Assembly: GCA_026998145.1 (NCBI GenBank)
Contig: JALTRC010000016.1
Span: forward strand, 1-6,182
Direction: 5' to 3'
DNA: 6,182 nucleotides
From: Gammaproteobacteria bacterium
Lineage (GTDB): Bacteria > Pseudomonadota > Gammaproteobacteria > SZUA-229
In this document: in pieces, positions 1 through 6,182 of the stretch
How positions within the stretch are numbered: the stretch's first letter is position 1
Layout of the letters: each line of letters starts with the position of its first letter
Notes under the pieces: model-generated
What the model was told of the DNA's origin: nothing
What the model saw: only the letters and a program-made list of their open reading frames with translations
Databases searched by the model: none
Translations under genes and position numbers: made by a program

Positions 1-170
1 GCCTTGCGGATGCCAGCCGGGTGAAAGTAAAACAGGGGGATGCACAGCTGTATCTGCCCCTGAAAATTGATGACGCCATTGCCGATAACTGCGTGTGGAT
101 TCCCGCCGGCCTGCCTGCAACCGCAGGCCTGGGCGAGCTGTTCGCCACCATTGAACTGGAGAAGGTATAG
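1..170 (+). CDS. nuoG: NADH-quinone oxidoreductase subunit G, C-terminal end (partial)
   Basis: This is the 3' end of a gene whose start lies upstream of the window. Reading from base 3 gives 55 residues, beginning LADASRVKVKQGDAQLYLPL and ending in FATIELEKV, then a TAG stop at 168-170. The stretch with V-W-I-P-A-G-L-P-A-T-A-G-L-G resembles the extreme C terminus of NuoG, in the molybdopterin-dinucleotide-binding-like domain of this large iron-sulfur subunit. NuoG belongs to the peripheral arm of complex I and carries several Fe-S clusters, but its cysteine motifs are N-terminal and are not visible here. The identification rests on the tail sequence together with the position directly before nuoH, which is the standard operon order. 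The last bases of the gene also hold the ribosome-binding site of nuoH. Confidence 0.88.
   Translation, partial: LADASRVKVKQGDAQLYLPLKIDDAIADNCVWIPAGLPATAGLGELFATIELEKV
158..165 (+). promoter_or_regulatory. Ribosome-binding site of nuoH inside the end of nuoG
   Basis: GGAGAAGG is a strong purine-rich Shine-Dalgarno sequence. Its GGAG core ends 9 bases before the nuoH ATG at 171. It lies wholly within the last codons of nuoG, and the nuoG stop codon touches the nuoH start (TAGATG), so terminating ribosomes could re-initiate directly. This supports 171 as the nuoH start. Coupling is inferred, not shown. Confidence 0.8.
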
Positions 171-1223
171 ATGGATAGCATCGTAAACATCCTGCTTCCC
201 CTGTGGGAATGGTTGCCGGAATACCTGCAAATCTTCCTCTGGAATCTGGGCAAGATTCTGCTGATTATGCTGCCGCTAATGGGCGCTGTGGCCTATGTAA
301 CCCTGCTGGAGCGGAAGGTGATTGGCTTTATGCAGGTGCGTATCGGGCCAAACCGGGTGGGGCCGAAAGGTCTGTTACAGCCGATTGCCGATGCCCTGAA
401 GCTGATGTTCAAGGAAATCATTATTCCCACCAATGCCAATAAGTTTTTATTTTTGTCGGCACCCATGTTGTCCATTGGCCCGGCGCTGGCGGCCTGGGCG
501 GTGATTCCTTTTAACGGTGAGCTGGTACTGGCCGATCTGAATGCGGGCCTGTTATATATTCTGGCGCTGACCTCCATGGGGGTTTATGGTGTGCTGATTG
601 CCGGCTGGGCCTCTAACTCAAAATATGCACTGCTGGGCGCTCTGCGCTCGGCGGCTCAGGTGGTGGCCTATGAAATTGCCATGGGCTTTGCCCTGGTGGG
701 GGTATTGATGGCCGGCGGCAGTCTGAATTTGGGTGATATTATTGCCAAACAGGCGGGCGGCTTTAGCAACTGGTTTATTATTCCGCTGCTGCCTTTATTC
801 TTTGTGTATTTTATTTCCGGTGTGGCGGAAACCAACCGTGCCCCGTTTGATGTGGCCGAGGGTGAATCGGAAATTGTGGCCGGTTTCCATGTGGATTATT
901 CCGGCATGGCCTTTGCGGTATTCTTCCTGGCTGAATACGCCAATATTATTATGATTTCCGCCCTGACTTCATTGCTGTTCTGGGGCGGCTGGCTGTCACC
1001 TTTTGGTGATATTGGCGGCATTCTGGGCAATGGCTTCCACTGGTTCCTGCTGAAAACCGTATTCTTTATTTTTGTATTCCTGTGGCTGCGGGCAACCTTC
1101 CCCCGTTATCGTTATGACCAGATTATGCGTCTGGGCTGGAAGGTGTTTATTCCGGTGACCATTGTCTGGCTGTTTGTGGAAGCGGTGATGTTTGTTATGC
1201 AGGTCGGGCCCTGGGGAGCATAA
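171..1223 (+). CDS. nuoH: NADH-quinone oxidoreductase subunit H (ND1 homologue)
   Basis: This membrane subunit (350 residues) connects the peripheral and membrane arms of complex I and forms much of the quinone-binding chamber and the acidic channel leading from it. Family signatures are clear. LLERKVIGFMQVRIGPNRVGPKGLLQPIADALKL spans about residues 45-78. The second signature, with TNRAPFDVAEGESEIVAGF then H-V-D-Y-S-G-M, spans about 221-246 and supplies Glu230, Glu232 and Glu234 in the loop facing the quinone site. Further conserved charges include Glu47, Arg48 and Glu168 (in QVVAYE). The rest is a run of hydrophobic helices (about eight expected for the family), ending with a LRATFPRYRYDQIMRLGWK segment at 306-324. 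Length is normal for the family. The start is set by the strong ribosome-binding site in nuoG. The VAEGE version of the loop is the form I recall from beta-proteobacteria rather than from E. coli. Confidence 0.97.
   Translation: MDSIVNILLPLWEWLPEYLQIFLWNLGKILLIMLPLMGAVAYVTLLERKVIGFMQVRIGPNRVGPKGLLQPIADALKLMFKEIIIPTNANKFLFLSAPMLSIGPALAAWAVIPFNGELVLADLNAGLLYILALTSMGVYGVLIAGWASNSKYALLGALRSAAQVVAYEIAMGFALVGVLMAGGSLNLGDIIAKQAGGFSNWFIIPLLPLFFVYFISGVAETNRAPFDVAEGESEIVAGFHVDYSGMAFAVFFLAEYANIIMISALTSLLFWGGWLSPFGDIGGILGNGFHWFLLKTVFFIFVFLWLRATFPRYRYDQIMRLGWKVFIPVTIVWLFVEAVMFVMQVGPWGA
1213..1218 (+). promoter_or_regulatory. Ribosome-binding site deciding the nuoI start
   Basis: GGGGAG lies in the last codons of nuoH, with its core 9 bases before the ATG at 1228. 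It favours 1228 over an in-frame ATG at 1192, which lies inside nuoH upstream of this site, and over the ATG at 1237, which would be 18 bases away. Confidence 0.8.
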
Positions 1224-1227
1224 GATT

Positions 1228-1716
1228 ATGAAATTAATGAAGCATTATCTAAAAAGCTTTCTGTTTCTGGAACTGGCCAAAGGCCTGTCGGTTACCCTGC
1301 GTTATTTATTTGCCCGCAAGATTACCATTCAGTATCCGGAAGAAAAAACGCCTATCTCACCACGTTTTCGCGGCCTGCATGCCCAGCGTCGTTATGCCAA
1401 TGGTGAAGAACGCTGCATTGCCTGTAAATTGTGCGAGGCAGTTTGCCCGGCGCTGGCCATCACCATTGATGTGGTAGAACGGGAAGACGGTACACGCCGC
1501 ACCTCCCGTTATGATATTGATTTATTTAAGTGTATCTATTGTGGTTTTTGTGAAGAAGCCTGCCCGGTGGATGCGATTGTGGAAACGGATATTTTTGAAT
1601 ACCACTTTGAGCAGCGGGGCGAGCAGATTATGACCAAAGATAAATTGCTGGCAGTGGGCGATAAATATGAAGACCATATTGCCGAGTGTAAAGCAGCAGA
1701 TGCCCCTTACAGGTAA
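1228..1716 (+). CDS. nuoI: NADH-quinone oxidoreductase subunit I (TYKY homologue, 2x[4Fe-4S])
   Basis: This peripheral-arm iron-sulfur protein (162 residues) carries clusters N6a and N6b, which pass electrons towards the terminal cluster N2 near the quinone. Two full ferredoxin motifs are present: CIACKLCEAVCP with Cys63, 66, 69 and 73, and CIYCGFCEEACP with Cys102, 105, 108 and 112. The N-terminal part, with FLELAKGLSVTLRYLFARKITIQYPEEKTP (about 13-42), is the amphipathic membrane-contacting segment followed by the conserved KTP-SPRFRGLHA stretch. The C-terminal tail, with MTKDKLLAVGDKYE, is also typical. The reading frame stays open upstream to an ATG at 1192 inside nuoH. That would add 12 residues (MLCRSGPGEHKI) that do not resemble the family and would overlap nuoH by 32 bases, so the ATG at 1228 was chosen; it has a good ribosome-binding site 9 bases upstream and sits 4 bases after the nuoH stop. 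Confidence 0.97.
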   Translation: MKLMKHYLKSFLFLELAKGLSVTLRYLFARKITIQYPEEKTPISPRFRGLHAQRRYANGEERCIACKLCEAVCPALAITIDVVEREDGTRRTSRYDIDLFKCIYCGFCEEACPVDAIVETDIFEYHFEQRGEQIMTKDKLLAVGDKYEDHIAECKAADAPYR

Positions 1717-1733
1717 AGCCAAGAGAATAAAAT

Positions 1734-2339
1734 ATGAGTTTTACTGAAATCGTTTTTTATGCATTTTCCGCCATTATGATTACGGCGGCGCTGGGCGTGA
1801 TTAGCGCCCGTAACCCGGTGCATTCGGCGCTGTTTTTAGTCTTGACCTTTTTTGCCACCTCCGGCATCTGGCTGTTACTGGAAGCGGAATTTTTAGCCAT
1901 TACTCTGGTGCTGGTTTATGTGGGCGCGGTAATGGTGCTGTTCCTGTTTGTGGTGATGATGCTGGATATTAATATTACTGTCATGCGCCAGGGTTTTATT
2001 AAATATCTGCCCATCGGCATTCTGGTGGCGCTGGTGCTGGTAACACAAATGGTATTACTGGTGGGGCCGGAAAACTTTGGTCTGTCACAGTTTGCCGAGC
2101 CGGCTTTAAAAGCGGCCGATTACAGTAATACCAGGGAACTGGGTCGGGTGATTTACACCGACTATGTGTATCCCTTTGAAGTGGCCTCGGTGATTTTGCT
2201 GGTGGCCATAGTGGCAGCCATTGCCCTGACCATGCGCCGCCGTCCGGAAACCAAATACCAGACACCAATCAAGCAAATGATGGTGAAAAAATCCGATCGC
2301 CTGCGCATTGTAAAAATGCAGGCCGAAGAAAAGCAATAG
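1734..2339 (+). CDS. nuoJ: NADH-quinone oxidoreductase subunit J (ND6 homologue)
   Basis: This membrane subunit (201 residues) sits between NuoH and NuoK at the base of the membrane arm. Five hydrophobic helices can be seen, roughly at residues 5-24, 30-49, 53-77, 91-111 and 147-167. The third contains the family hallmark LVYVGAVMVLFLFVVMMLDIN (about 60-80) with Tyr62, the region that forms the flexible pi-bulge helix in solved complex I structures. Glu52, in EAEFLAITL just before it, is also conserved. Pro29 in SARNPVHSALFL belongs to the first loop motif. The tail after residue 168 is basic and charged (RRRPETKYQ then KKSDRLRIVKMQAEEKQ) and probably cytoplasmic, a tail form I recall from beta/gamma-proteobacterial NuoJ. 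The gene starts 17 bases after nuoI. A modest AAGAG at 1721-1725 lies 8 bases before the ATG. Confidence 0.95.
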   Translation: MSFTEIVFYAFSAIMITAALGVISARNPVHSALFLVLTFFATSGIWLLLEAEFLAITLVLVYVGAVMVLFLFVVMMLDINITVMRQGFIKYLPIGILVALVLVTQMVLLVGPENFGLSQFAEPALKAADYSNTRELGRVIYTDYVYPFEVASVILLVAIVAAIALTMRRRPETKYQTPIKQMMVKKSDRLRIVKMQAEEKQ

Positions 2340-2347
2340 AGACACTT

Positions 2348-2653
2348 ATGATTCCATTATCCAGCTATTTAATACTCGGTGCGATTATGTTTGCCATTAG
2401 TGTGGCGGGCATTTTCATTAACCGTAAAAATATCATTATTATTTTAATGTGCATCGAGCTGATGTTGCTGGCGGTGAATATTAACTTTATTGCCTTTTCC
2501 CACTTCCTCAATGATCTGGCCGGCCAGGTATTTGTATTCTTTATTCTCACGGTGGCAGCAGCCGAAGCGGCTATTGGTCTGGCCATACTGGTGGTGCTGT
2601 TCCGTAACCGTGGCTCCATTGATGTGAGCAAACTGGATCAGATGAAGGGCTAG
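2348..2653 (+). CDS. nuoK: NADH-quinone oxidoreductase subunit K (ND4L homologue)
   Basis: This small membrane subunit (101 residues) has three transmembrane helices, about residues 4-23, 28-51 and 60-85. It contributes the proton path between NuoJ and NuoN. The two buried glutamates known to matter in this family are both present: Glu37 in MCIELMLLAVNINFIAFS and Glu73 in AAAEAAIGLAILV. They correspond to Glu36 and Glu72 of E. coli NuoK. Length matches the family norm of about 100 residues. The start lies 8 bases after the nuoJ stop. The only Shine-Dalgarno-like sequence is a weak AGAGA at 2338-2342 overlapping the nuoJ stop codon, so translation is probably coupled to nuoJ (inferred). The gene ends in TAG, immediately followed by the first nuoL ATG. 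Confidence 0.97.
   Translation: MIPLSSYLILGAIMFAISVAGIFINRKNIIIILMCIELMLLAVNINFIAFSHFLNDLAGQVFVFFILTVAAAEAAIGLAILVVLFRNRGSIDVSKLDQMKG
2645..2649 (+). promoter_or_regulatory. Ribosome-binding site of nuoL inside nuoK
   Basis: AAGGG in the last codons of nuoK is the only purine-rich site before nuoL. It lies 4 bases from the ATG at 2654, 7 from the ATG at 2657 and 13 from the ATG at 2663. Spacing alone favours 2657 slightly over 2654. Confidence 0.6.
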
Positions 2654-4609
2654 ATGATGACTATGGAAAATATTTATTTGGCGATTCCATTAGCCTCTTT
2701 GTTCGGCGCGATTATTGCCGGTTTGCTGGGCAGGCAGATTGGCCGCAGCGGTGCCCATACGGTGACCATTTTAGGTGTGGGTATTTCATTTATTCTGTCA
2801 CTGATAGCCTTTAAGCATATCGTTTTTGATGGTGGCGCGGTTTATAACAATACGGTGTATACCTGGATGGTATCCGGCGGCCTGCATTTTGAAGTGGGCT
2901 TTCTGGTGGATAGCTTAACCGTCATGATGCTGACCGTGGTAACCGGTGTTTCCCTGATGGTGCATATATATACCATCGGTTATATGCATGAGGATCCGGG
3001 CTATCAGCGTTTCTTCAGTTATATTTCACTGTTTACCTTCTCCATGATTATGCTGGTGATGGCCAATAACTTTATGCAGTTATTCTTTGGCTGGGAAGCG
3101 GTGGGGCTGGTGTCTTATTTGCTGATTGGTTTCTGGTATAAAAAAGAAACTGCCATCTATGCCAACTTAAAAGCCTTTCTGGTTAACCGGGTAGGTGACT
3201 TCGGTTTTATTCTGGGTATTGCCGCTGTTGTGATGTATGCGGGCAGCCTGGATTATATGGAAGTCTTTGCCAAAGCCGATTCTATGGCCAGCCAGACCAT
3301 GCCGATTATGGGTGGCGTGGAATGGTCGGTGATTACGGTGGTGTGTATTTTACTGTTTGTGGGTGCCATGGGTAAGTCGGCACAGATTCCATTGCACGTG
3401 TGGCTGCCCGATTCAATGGAAGGCCCCACACCTATCTCGGCACTGATTCACGCAGCTACCATGGTAACTGCCGGTATCTTTATGGTGGCGCGTATGTCGC
3501 CTTTATATGAATTATCGGAAACTGCTTTAAGTCTGGTGATGATTATTGGCGCCACCACTGCCTTCTTTATGGGGCTGATTGGTATTGTACAGAATGACAT
3601 CAAGCGGGTGATTGCCTATTCCACTCTGTCTCAGCTGGGTTATATGACGGTGGCGCTGGGAGCCTCGGCTTATTCGGCAGCAGTCTTCCATTTAATGACC
3701 CATGCCTTCTTTAAAGCCCTGTTATTTCTGGCGGCCGGTTCGGTGATTATCGCCATGCACCATGAGCAGGATATGCGCAAAATGGGCGGCCTGAAAAAAT
3801 ACATGCCCATTACCTACTGGACATCCTTAATCGGTACGCTGGCGCTGATTGGCTTCCCCGGTTTCTCCGGTTTCTTCTCAAAAGATGCGATTATTGAAGC
3901 GGTGCATGATTCCAGTATCTTTGGTTCTTCCTACGCCTATTACATGGTGCTGGCTGGCGTATTTGTTACTGCTTTTTATTCCTTCCGCCTGTTCTTTCTG
4001 GTTTTCCACGGCAGGGAGCGAATGGATGAACACACCCGTTCCCACCTCCACGAAACCCCGTGGGTGGTAACCGTACCGCTGATAGCCCTGGCCATCCCCT
4101 CGGTGATTATTGGCGGTATGACCATCGGCCCCATGTTGTTTGGTGATTATTTCAAAGGCGTGATTTTCGTGCAGCAGGCCCATGATGTGCTGGCGGTGAT
4201 CGGTGAAGAATTCCATGGGGCTTTCAGTTTTGTCCAACATGCCTTCCACGGAGCGGCCATTTATCTGGCCGCCGCAGGGGCTGTTTTTGCCTGGTACCTG
4301 TATCTGCAAAATCCGCCCATGGCTGACAGTCTGAAAAAACGCTTTTCCTTCCTCTACACCATGCTGGATAAAAAATACTGGGTGGATGAAGTTTATTACA
4401 CCGTCTTTGCCAAAGGCAGTCGCCTGCTGGGCAGCGGCTTCTGGAAGGGCGGTGATATGGTGCTGATTGATGGTCTGGTGGTAAATGGCTCCGCCAAAGT
4501 GGTGGCCTGGCTGGCGGGGGTTATGCGCCATCTGCAAACAGGCATGCTGTACCACTATGCCTTTGCCATGATTCTGGGGCTAGTAGGCATGATCTACTGG
4601 TTTGTATAA
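2654..4609 (+). CDS. nuoL: NADH-quinone oxidoreductase subunit L (ND5 homologue, antiporter-like)
   Basis: This is the most distal proton-pumping subunit of the membrane arm, related to Mrp-type Na+/H+ antiporter subunits (651 residues). The N-terminal domain shows VGFLVDSLTVMMLTVV (about 81-96) and FFGWEAVGLVSYLLIGFW (144-161) with Glu148 on helix 5. The core motif GAMGKSAQIPLHVWLPDSMEGPTPISALIHAATM (237-270) supplies Lys241, His248 and His266. FHLMTHAFFKALLFL gives His346, His350 and Lys354, and FSGFFSKDAII gives Lys410 and Asp411. These match the known pump residues of E. coli NuoL (Glu144, Lys229, His254, Lys342, Lys399). The C-terminal part after about residue 500, with KKYWVDEVYYTVF and the tail LQTGMLYHYAFAMI, fits the long lateral helix and final anchor helix. 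It is somewhat longer than the E. coli protein (613 residues). The exact start is uncertain: MMTMENIY offers ATGs at 2654, 2657 and 2663. No frameshift or missing key residue was seen. Confidence 0.97.
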   Translation: MMTMENIYLAIPLASLFGAIIAGLLGRQIGRSGAHTVTILGVGISFILSLIAFKHIVFDGGAVYNNTVYTWMVSGGLHFEVGFLVDSLTVMMLTVVTGVSLMVHIYTIGYMHEDPGYQRFFSYISLFTFSMIMLVMANNFMQLFFGWEAVGLVSYLLIGFWYKKETAIYANLKAFLVNRVGDFGFILGIAAVVMYAGSLDYMEVFAKADSMASQTMPIMGGVEWSVITVVCILLFVGAMGKSAQIPLHVWLPDSMEGPTPISALIHAATMVTAGIFMVARMSPLYELSETALSLVMIIGATTAFFMGLIGIVQNDIKRVIAYSTLSQLGYMTVALGASAYSAAVFHLMTHAFFKALLFLAAGSVIIAMHHEQDMRKMGGLKKYMPITYWTSLIGTLALIGFPGFSGFFSKDAIIEAVHDSSIFGSSYAYYMVLAGVFVTAFYSFRLFFLVFHGRERMDEHTRSHLHETPWVVTVPLIALAIPSVIIGGMTIGPMLFGDYFKGVIFVQQAHDVLAVIGEEFHGAFSFVQHAFHGAAIYLAAAGAVFAWYLYLQNPPMADSLKKRFSFLYTMLDKKYWVDEVYYTVFAKGSRLLGSGFWKGGDMVLIDGLVVNGSAKVVAWLAGVMRHLQTGMLYHYAFAMILGLVGMIYWFV

Positions 4610-4642
4610 CACGTTTAACGAAGAATAACGGGAAATAATCGA

Positions 4643-6166
4643 ATGCTTACAGATTGGCCCTTACTGAGCCTGGTCGTCTGGATACCCATTATCGGCGGTA
4701 TCCTGGTGCTGTTGTCTGGCGATAAAGGGGATGCGGAAGGTGCCCGTCGCATGGCGCTGATTTTTTCTATCGTCACCTTTGTGCTGAGCCTGGGTTTATA
4801 CACCGGTTTTGATACCACCACGGCCGCTATGCAATTTGAAGAAAAGCATAGCTGGATCGAAAGTTTTAATATTTATTACCATCTGGGTGTGGATGGTATT
4901 TCCATGCCGCTGATTATTCTCACCGCCTTTACCAGTATTCTGGTGGTGCTGGCGGGCTGGGAAGTCATCAAGAAAAAACCGGCCCAGTACATGGCGGCCT
5001 TTTTGATTATGGAAGGTTTGATGCACGGGGTATTTGCCTCGCTGGATTCCATGCTGTTCTATGTGTTCTGGGAAGCCATGCTGATACCCATGTTTTTGAT
5101 TATCGGTATCTGGGGTGGCCCGCGTCGGGTTTACGCCACCATCAAGTTCTTTATTTATACTTTCCTCGGCTCCGTATTTATGCTGGTAGCCATGCTGTAT
5201 ATGTATTTCAAATCTGGCAGTTTTGCGGTGCTGGATTTCCATGCCCTGCCTTTGAGCATGACCGAACAAACACTGATTTTCTTCGCCTTCCTGCTGGCCT
5301 TTGCGGTGAAGGTGCCCATGTGGCCGGTACATACCTGGCTGCCGGATGCTCACGTTGAGGCGCCTACCGGTGGTTCGGTGATACTGGCGGCGATTATGCT
5401 GAAAATCGGCGGCTATGGCTTTTTACGTTTCACCCTGCCTATTGCGCCCGATGCTTCCATGGCGCTGGACTGGCTGATTATTCTGATGTCTCTGGTGGCA
5501 GTGGTGTATATCGGCTTTGTGGCACTGGCGCAGTCGGATATGAAAAAACTGGTGGCCTATTCATCCATAGCCCACATGGGCTTTGTAACCCTGGGCATGT
5601 TTATTATTTTCCGCATCTGGGCCAATCCATTAAATGCCGATTCCGGTGGCGCGGCGCTGGCCGTGGAAGGGGCGATGGTGCAGATGGTGTCCCATGGCTT
5701 TGTATCGGCGGCCATGTTCCTGATGATCGGCGTACTTTATGATCGTATGCACACCCGGAATATTCAGGATTATGGTGGCGTGATTAATACTATGCCCATG
5801 GCGGCCGGTTTTGCCGTGTTCTTTGCCATGGCCAATGCGGGCCTGCCCGGCACCTCCGGTTTTGTCGGTGAGTTTATGGTGATACTGGCCAGCTTTAAGG
5901 CCAATATCTGGTTTGCCCTGCTGGCGGCCACCACCCTGATTCTGGGCGCAGCCTATACCCTGTGGATGGTGAAGCGGGTGTTTTATGGTGAAGTCACTAA
6001 CGACAATGTAAAACAGCTGACCGACATCAACGGCCGTGAGCTGTTTATACTGAGTAGCCTGACCGTTGCAGTGCTGGCTCTGGGCTTATATCCCGCCCCA
6101 TTACTGGACGTGCTGCACGCTTCAGTCAATAACCTGTTACAGCATGTATCTGTATCCAAATTATAG
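4643..6166 (+). CDS. nuoM: NADH-quinone oxidoreductase subunit M (ND4 homologue, antiporter-like)
   Basis: This is the middle antiporter-like proton pump of the membrane arm (507 residues, about the usual length). Motifs in order: YYHLGVDGISMPLIILTAF (78-96); LFYVFWEAMLIPMFLIIGIW (138-157) with helix-5 Glu144; AFAVKVPMWPVHTWLPDAHV (219-238) with Lys223, His230 and His237; APTGGSVILAAIMLKIGGYG (240-259) with Lys254; AYSSIAHMGFV (305-315); MVSHGFVSAAMFLMIGVLYD (348-367) with His351; and ANAGLPGTSGFVGEFMVI (397-414) with Glu410. These correspond to the E. coli NuoM pump residues Glu144, Lys234, Lys265 and Glu407. Glu410, where NuoL has a lysine, distinguishes NuoM from NuoL and NuoN. The start at 4643 has GGGA at 4630-4633, 9 bases upstream. 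The 33-base gap from nuoL is the largest in the window but contains no convincing hairpin. nuoN is expected just past the window's end. Confidence 0.97.
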   Translation: MLTDWPLLSLVVWIPIIGGILVLLSGDKGDAEGARRMALIFSIVTFVLSLGLYTGFDTTTAAMQFEEKHSWIESFNIYYHLGVDGISMPLIILTAFTSILVVLAGWEVIKKKPAQYMAAFLIMEGLMHGVFASLDSMLFYVFWEAMLIPMFLIIGIWGGPRRVYATIKFFIYTFLGSVFMLVAMLYMYFKSGSFAVLDFHALPLSMTEQTLIFFAFLLAFAVKVPMWPVHTWLPDAHVEAPTGGSVILAAIMLKIGGYGFLRFTLPIAPDASMALDWLIILMSLVAVVYIGFVALAQSDMKKLVAYSSIAHMGFVTLGMFIIFRIWANPLNADSGGAALAVEGAMVQMVSHGFVSAAMFLMIGVLYDRMHTRNIQDYGGVINTMPMAAGFAVFFAMANAGLPGTSGFVGEFMVILASFKANIWFALLAATTLILGAAYTLWMVKRVFYGEVTNDNVKQLTDINGRELFILSSLTVAVLALGLYPAPLLDVLHASVNNLLQHVSVSKL

Positions 6167-6182
6167 CGTCGGTAAATAAATA
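6167..6182 (+). other. Start of the nuoM-nuoN intergenic spacer (window edge)
   Basis: These 16 A/T-rich bases follow the nuoM stop. No start codon is reached before the window ends. A GGTAA at 6171-6175 could belong to a ribosome-binding site for the next gene, presumably nuoN by operon order, but this cannot be confirmed here. Confidence 0.35.

Noticed and set aside
1192..1227. A 12-residue N-terminal extension of NuoI starting inside nuoH
   Set aside because: The extension does not resemble NuoI, there is a good ribosome-binding site for the ATG at 1228, and starting there avoids a 32-base overlap with nuoH.
3878..4555. A 225-codon open frame on the minus strand, opposite nuoL
   Set aside because: It lies wholly within a well-conserved subunit gene. 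Its product is rich in His, Gln and Gly with no recognisable domain, as expected for the complement of a membrane-protein gene, and it has no supporting context.
4610..4642. A possible transcription terminator between nuoL and nuoM
   Set aside because: No GC-rich stem followed by a U run can be drawn; the spacer is simply A/T-rich.
4796..5353. A 185-codon open frame on the minus strand, opposite nuoM
   Set aside because: The His/Gln-rich product resembles a mirror of hydrophobic codons, and the coding signal on the + strand (intact NuoM motifs) explains the region.
1..6182. A novel or accessory system hidden in the window
   Set aside because: Every stretch longer than 33 bases is covered by a conserved complex I gene in the standard order. 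There are no insertion-like remnants, direct-repeat arrays, tRNA-like folds or abrupt shifts in composition that I can see.

Overview
This window is a slice of a respiratory complex I operon (proton-translocating NADH:quinone oxidoreductase, nuo). All genes lie on the + strand in the canonical order nuoG (3' end only), nuoH, nuoI, nuoJ, nuoK, nuoL, nuoM. The window ends 16 bases after the nuoM stop codon, where nuoN would normally follow. I see no mobile element, RNA gene, CRISPR array, phage gene or unexplained reading frame, and no previously undescribed system.

The organism is most likely a proteobacterium of the beta/gamma group. NuoH carries the loop TNRAPFDVAEGESEIVAGFH and NuoI carries RRYANGEERCIACKLCEAVCP. 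I recall both as typical of beta-proteobacterial and some gamma-proteobacterial complex I operons. The E. coli NuoH loop, as I recall it, differs (HPFDQPEAEQE-like). Base composition looks roughly balanced by eye. I cannot name a genus.

Layout: bases 1-170 encode the last 55 residues of NuoG. nuoH (171-1223) follows with no gap. nuoI (1228-1716) starts 4 bases after nuoH. nuoJ (1734-2339) follows after 17 bases and nuoK (2348-2653) after 8. nuoL (2654-4609) abuts nuoK. nuoM (4643-6166) follows after 33 bases, the largest gap. There is no room for internal promoters, and I saw no terminator-like hairpin with a U tract, so a single polycistronic transcript with translational coupling is the simplest reading.

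How the genes work together: NuoG and NuoI belong to the peripheral arm and carry part of the iron-sulfur chain from NADH to quinone. NuoH joins that arm to the membrane and forms much of the quinone site. NuoJ and NuoK form the link and small half-channels next to it. NuoL and NuoM are two of the three antiporter-like proton pumps (NuoN, the third, lies outside the window). The key charged residues known from this family are present in NuoK, NuoL and NuoM, and both 4Fe-4S motifs of NuoI are intact, so the complex looks functional.
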